Assembly: GCF_000801105.2 (NCBI RefSeq)
Contig: NC_079517.1
Span: 8,866,001-8,930,000, forward strand
Length of the DNA stretch: 64,000 nt
Source of the DNA: Raphanus sativus
Lineage: Eukaryota > Streptophyta > Magnoliopsida > Brassicales > Brassicaceae
Direction: 5' to 3'
Shown here: one piece after another, positions 59,736 through 64,000 of the stretch
Layout: each line of letters starts with the position of its first letter
How positions within the stretch are numbered: the stretch's first letter is position 1
Translations under genes and position numbers: made by a program
The notes under the pieces: model-generated
Told to the model about the DNA's origin: nothing
Database searches by the model: none
The model's input: the letters and a program-made list of their open reading frames with translations, nothing else

Positions 59736-59858
59736 ATTTGCAAGCATTAGATGCAATTTCTATCAACATGCATGATCGAAGAGACCATTCCACAAAAAAA
59801 AAGATAACCCTTTTGAACATAGTGATAACCCTTTTGAACATAGCTACATGCATTTTTC

Positions 59859-60487
59859 CAATGTGTTGATGTAAAGATGTCCGCCCTGAAGTAGTCGCTG
59901 ACGTAGTTGCTGAAGCAGACGTCGTAGTGAGTGGTGAAGACCATGTGGAGTCGAGATGCTAAGCTGGAGTCGTGTAGACTTGGAGAGCAAGGGAGTATCT
60001 TGAAGAAAAGGCAAAGAGGAATAAAATTGGGGAGCAAGTTTATGACTTAAAGGAAGAGGAATAAGTGCATTCCAAGAAAAGGAAAGTTGCACTTATTGAT
60101 ATGGAAGATATCCATATTGTGGTTCCTTGGAGACTAGGGTTTCGGGAACGTGGAGAACTATATAAGATAGCTATGGGTCGTCTGTAGAGAGACAGAGACA
60201 TAGAGGCTGATCTTATAGAGAGAGAGAAGTGTTTGGAAGTGTTCTGGGTCGTGCTGAAGCAGGGGCTGAAGTACTTGACGGTGGAGAGACATAAGCGGGT
60301 AGCTTAGGAATTGTTCAGTAGCAGCTGTTAGGGTGTTAACAGGCTAGCGAGGCTGATTAAGCAGAACTTGTAATTGAGTTGTACAAGGCGATTTCTAATA
60401 AAACTATTGGGTGTGCTTGTGTATTTTATCTCTCTGATTTGCCTTTTGCATTACTATTGTTTGTGTCGTTTTTGCATTTACACAATG
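59859..60487 (+). mobile_element. solo LTR of the gag-only element family
   Basis: The 619-bp sequence at 59864-60482 begins TGTTGATGTAAAGATG and ends TTTACA. Over most of its length it is clearly similar to the LTRs of the 17.2-21.3 kb element read on the minus strand (for example GAAGTAGTCGCTGACGTAG and GACTTAAAGGAA). The target duplication CAATG at 59859-59863 and 60483-60487 shows a complete insertion reduced by LTR-LTR recombination. Its divergence from the other LTRs is far greater than theirs from each other, so it is older. Confidence 0.88.
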
Positions 60488-60730
60488 TTCTTTGCTAAAG
60501 TTGCGGTCAGACACGCCACTTTGATCAGTTGATAAATGCATCTAGTACCTTGAATGTATTCTTTCATGGTACTATTTGTCTGTACATGAGCATATATTCT
60601 CGTTCTCAATAACAACTATCCTCTAATCGTTGGCCCACCTCTTCAGGTTTCCATGTTAACCTGTTTGTATTCTTTCTTTCTAACGCTAACGAGATGTACT
60701 AATCTTTTGTTATTTATAAATATTAGAGTG

Positions 60731-61138
60731 TTAGTAATTTAAATCCCCAATTACTTTTAAATCGGATGAAAAACCTCCAACTAAAAATTTTATGTTCTTA
60801 GACCCTCGACTATTAAATCGTTAATGCCGTTGACTCTCCATTAAAAAATTATTTTCTCTGAACGGAGACCTGTTAAATTAAAACGTGATGTTTTATACAA
60901 TTATAAAAGCGACACGGGATACTTACAATCAATTGATATTTTAGTGATTTAAATATCTAACTGTTCTTAAATCGGATGGAAAACACCTAACTAAAACTTT
61001 ACGTTTTTAGACCTTCAATTATTAAACTTTTAATGCATTTAGACCTCTCTAAACAAAGTTGTTTTTTCTGAACATGAATCCGTTAAATTAGAAAGCAACG
61101 GTTCATTTAATTACAGAAACGAAACAAAATGCTTTAAA
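60731..61138 (+). repeat. two diverged tandem copies of about 210 bp
   Basis: Copy 1 starts near 60731 (TTAGTAATTTAAAT), copy 2 near 60941 (TTAGTGATTTAAAT). Shared landmarks are TTAAATCGGATG, AAACMCCTAACTAAAA-like text, TTAGACC and CCGTTAAATTA. Function unknown. Confidence 0.6.
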
Positions 61139-61139
61139 A

Positions 61140-62190
61140 TTTTGGGCTTGGACAATCACATTTCATCCCTACATAAAAAGTAGGTTTTTTCTTCCCGTTC
61201 AAGAACCATCAATGGTAAAACTAATAAGTCAAAAAGTCTGTTGGAATGTTAAGTAATCTAGGTTATATACCTGTTTACACTCAAAATTTTACTTAAAATC
61301 AATACAATACTAAAAGGAGAATATACTCCATAGATAGCCTGTCCACGTCCTCAATTTAAATCAACCAATGAGGAGTATTTTATTGTCCACGTCATACTGG
61401 ATTTTAACACAATTATTTTCCGTCTGGGCTTTCTGTTTACGTATGGACTTAAAAACATTTTATTTGGGCTTAAGGCTTCAAGTATATTGAAAGATGATTG
61501 AGAAAAAAAATGCGACGGAGTAAACGAGTTTTACGTTTCTGTAACAGTTCTTCTTCTCCGATCGAACAGCATAGAAACTCAGCCGACTCTCATCAATCAA
61601 TACCGTTCTTTACTTCCATCAATCATTTTATTCTTAACGATTTCGTTTCGCCTCCCTCTTTTCCTCCTCCTTTATATACCCATATTCTTTTCTTTCAACA
61701 AACTACATCCGGCTTTTCTGATATCGGTAAACATATCCATCCGGCTTCACATTTTGTTAATCTATTGCAACCTTCCCTGGTAGTCATTTTCTCCAACCAT
61801 GTTGTTGGTGATTTCAATTTAAGCTCAGCTTGGTCGTGTCGAGGAAGAGACTAAAGGCATCGTCTTGATCCGTGAGGTATATATGAAAAGCTACCATCCT
61901 CATTTTAAAATCTTATTTAGTTTTTTTTTATGTGTACTTGAATTTTGATTTCACAACTTGGCAATTACGTTGAACAGAAAAAATATATTTTTCTTTTGGG
62001 TTTTGTGTGATATGTCCGTAAAGGATGTGTTGAGTTTGGGATTGAAGTAATCAATATCATGAAAAGCTGGATTTAGTCTGGTTCCTAGGGCTTAGATGAA
62101 TTTTGTGGATCAAATCTCTTTTTTTTTAAGAGAGGAACCATTTGATTCTTTTCAGTATTTTAATGTTTGAGGACTAAGAATCTCAATGGT
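61140..62190. other. intergenic DNA, uncertain gene remnant
   Basis: The frame at 61498-61854 has no recognisable domain. A segment before 61875 (GGAAGAGACTAAAGGCATCG then GTATATATG) could be an exon with a donor, belonging to the remnant listed next. Confidence 0.3.
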
Positions 62191-62205
62191 CTAATTGCAT
62201 ACAGA

Positions 62206-63594
62206 AGCTTTGGCTGATCACGAGTGAAAAGAAGTTGTTTTTGTCAGGAAGAAGATTGATCCTGTCAACAAAGAATTCTCAACAAGCCAATCTGTAAAGC
62301 TACCACCAGCAGCAGAGAATCCTCCAGCTGATCTAGAAAAGGTGAAACGGGTATCACAGTTTAACAATCAAGGTTTGTGTCTACTCTATTAATTTTCATT
62401 ATTTGTTCTGCTCAAAATAATTTCGTTCGATTCCTTATGATGTTAGCTTGATTCTTAAAAAAAAACTGCAAGGTCATATCATTGTTTTCCATCCACATAA
62501 TCTCCTTTTTTTTTACATAATCTCCTTTCTATTTAAGCAAGAAGTCAGACATGGAAATAAGATCAAAAGGAATGTTAGTTTAGAAGCGTAACCAGTGTTC
62601 CGTTCCTGTCGGAGCGCCGCCACCGAGGACCATAGTCAGAATCAAGTATAGTTCTGTCTACCATGAGATTAATATCAGTCCTCAAGCTTCATTTGGTTAG
62701 TTAGTTTACACACACATATATATTTATATATATACATATATATATATATATACCTTTCTCATGATTCAATAAGAATATCGTTTATGTGTGTGTGAATTTG
62801 AATCGTTCTTCTTGATTGGATGCAGGCAGGGGAATAACTTAAAGAATTGTAATATATATAATTTAAGTTTAACTGAAAGCTTTTTGGTAACCCACTACTT
62901 CATCTTTATTGCTTCTTATCTTCCTTTTCAAGGACGCTGACGGAGTATATAATTAGACAGTCTGAGAGTCTTCACATGCATTCATATGGTACTTCAATCA
63001 TAGAACCCTAGATATCTCTCAGCACTCTCCAAGAAGTGATTCATTTCTCTGAGCTAAAGGTTTTTGTATCATGATCTTGAAGTACAATGGTGGAAAGCTG
63101 AGAGATGAGGTGAGAGTCTCGAGCTTTTCTGTCATCCACTTTTGTGTCTTGATTAATTTATATATTCTCAGCTTTTTTTCTTGCCTTTTTGCAGACCAAG
63201 CTTAAAAGTGCTGTCCAGATGCAAGACCTATTAGATGCGCAAGAATGTTAGGTCCCAAAACAAGGTAGAACCCAGAACTTAACTCTTTTTTTCTTGGCTA
63301 GCTAAGTGTTCTTTAGCGTCATAGTTTTCATTAATGCACAGAGCCAGTGGAAACAAGGATTCCAAATGTGAAAAAACAGACATTATTTATTGGAAAAATT
63401 TGTTGACTTACCTCTTTACATCTTCTATACATGTCTGCCTATTATGTCAAGGGCTGGGACCGTGTTCTGATAGTGTCCATGTTAGTATGCCTGTCAACAG
63501 CACTGGACTCGGTGCTGACATTGAACCTCCTGTAACCAGTACCGGTCTCCCTGGTGTGGCCATGGATGAAGGCATCCGATGCAATCACAGTTGA
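62206..63594 (+). pseudogene. decayed multi-exon gene of unknown family
   Basis: Short coding-like segments with splice-like borders follow each other. One of about 55 codons after a CATACAG acceptor (62200-62206) reads VFVRKKIDPVNKEFSTSQSV then KLPPAAENPPADLEKVKRVS up to a GTTTGTG donor near 62372, but an in-frame TGA lies a few codons after the acceptor. Another near 62600-62660 reads PVGAPPPRTIVRIKYSSVYH. A third near 63195-63250 ends in a stop (QMQDLLDAQEC). A fourth near 63455-63594 reads GADIEPPVTSTGLPGVAMDE. I do not recognise the family. No continuous gene could be built, so it is either broken or wrongly assembled by me. Confidence 0.35.
62495..62528. repeat. oligo-T footprint between 14-bp direct repeats
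   Basis: ACATAATCTCCTTT at 62495-62508 and 62515-62528 encloses only six T, so the insert is pure homopolymer. Confidence 0.6.
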
Positions 63595-64000
63595 GGGAGG
63601 TAGCCCCTCTGCAAAGAAGCCACTTCAAAAACTCAACCATCGGACATCATTACGCATAAGTGTAGTGTCACAACTACTCTTTTTTTTTGTCACAACTACT
63701 CTACTAGCTCTTCTTTTTTAATTCCGCAAAATGAAACAAGTTTTCTTGCAGCACTGTGTTTCTGTGTTTTTCGATAATAAACGGAATAATATTATTATAT
63801 GAAGGGAAATAAACGGAAGGAGGCATGGCGAGCCAGCTACCACTGCAATTCAACTAGAGTTATTATGACAAAAAATCATTCAAATTGCAAACCAGCATTT
63901 AAAAAAAGACTATGCTCTTTTAGAAAAAGCCGGGATTCTTAATTTAGAGAGTCATCATTGGTTTATATGATTTAAATATCAAGTTCGGTGATGGTTTTAT
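63595..64000. other. window end, no gene seen
   Basis: AT-rich DNA with one oligo-T footprint (63666-63702). Nothing else is recognised. Confidence 0.45.
63666..63702. repeat. oligo-T footprint between 15-bp direct repeats
   Basis: TGTCACAACTACTCT at 63666-63680 and 63688-63702 encloses only seven T. Confidence 0.65.

Noticed and set aside
59747..60092. Minus-strand frames starting MQLSFSWNALIP
   Set aside because: Antisense LTR text of the solo LTR, the same as in the full element; not a gene.
61498..61854. A 118-residue plus-strand gene
   Set aside because: No domain, no clear promoter and poor coding look; at most its last codons overlap a possible exon of the remnant gene.

Overview
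The window is nuclear DNA of a Brassicaceae plant, most likely Brassica, Raphanus or a close relative. Multi-exon genes with GT-AG introns lie in AT-rich intergenic DNA packed with plant transposable elements. The translated exons match Arabidopsis chromosome-1 proteins closely; locus names and gene order given here are from memory, not from a search.

Layout. From 1 to about 29.8 kb the genes run in the order of Arabidopsis At1g77000 to At1g77120: the 3' end of an SKP2A/B-type F-box gene (48-427), a DnaJ gene (1689-3486, minus), a tRNA-Gln (5540-5611, minus), a PEP-mutase/isocitrate-lyase family gene (6364-7979, minus), a thylakoid-lumen PsbP-domain gene (8817-10145, minus, frameshifted), a class III peroxidase gene (11937-13187, minus, frameshifted), the auxin carrier PIN6 (23973-27121) and alcohol dehydrogenase ADH1 (28312-29799). 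A repeat-filled stretch of about 3.3 kb, holding a LINE fragment, a Helitron-like start and a hAT-like element, then joins this to a second block resembling At1g67970 to At1g67870: HSFA8 (33134-34580), ABCI17 (35091-36785), an RRM protein (36998-38595, minus), POD1/TAPT1-like (40144-43163, minus), COG5 (45358-48903), a 63-residue protein (49330-49521, minus) and a His/Gly-rich protein (52153-53093).

Mobile DNA. A 4.06-kb LTR element (17208-21270) has nearly identical 620-bp LTRs and only a Sirevirus-type gag; a solo LTR of the same family lies at 59864-60482. A 5.06-kb Ale-like copia element (54266-59327) is nearly complete but has two in-frame stops, and it split an older palindromic element. 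Non-autonomous Harbinger-, hAT- and Helitron-like elements and a tRNA-derived SINE are also present. At least eleven loci show a very short insert, usually an A or T run, between direct repeats of 11-15 bp; these look like tail-only retroposon insertions and are the most unexpected pattern here.

The genes do not form an operon or pathway; they are neighbours by ancestry. Points of interest are the gag-only element with repeated polypurine tracts, the tail-only footprints, the join of two ancestral segments with a small internal inversion, the two neighbouring frameshifted genes, and intron oddities in the DnaJ and ADH1 genes.
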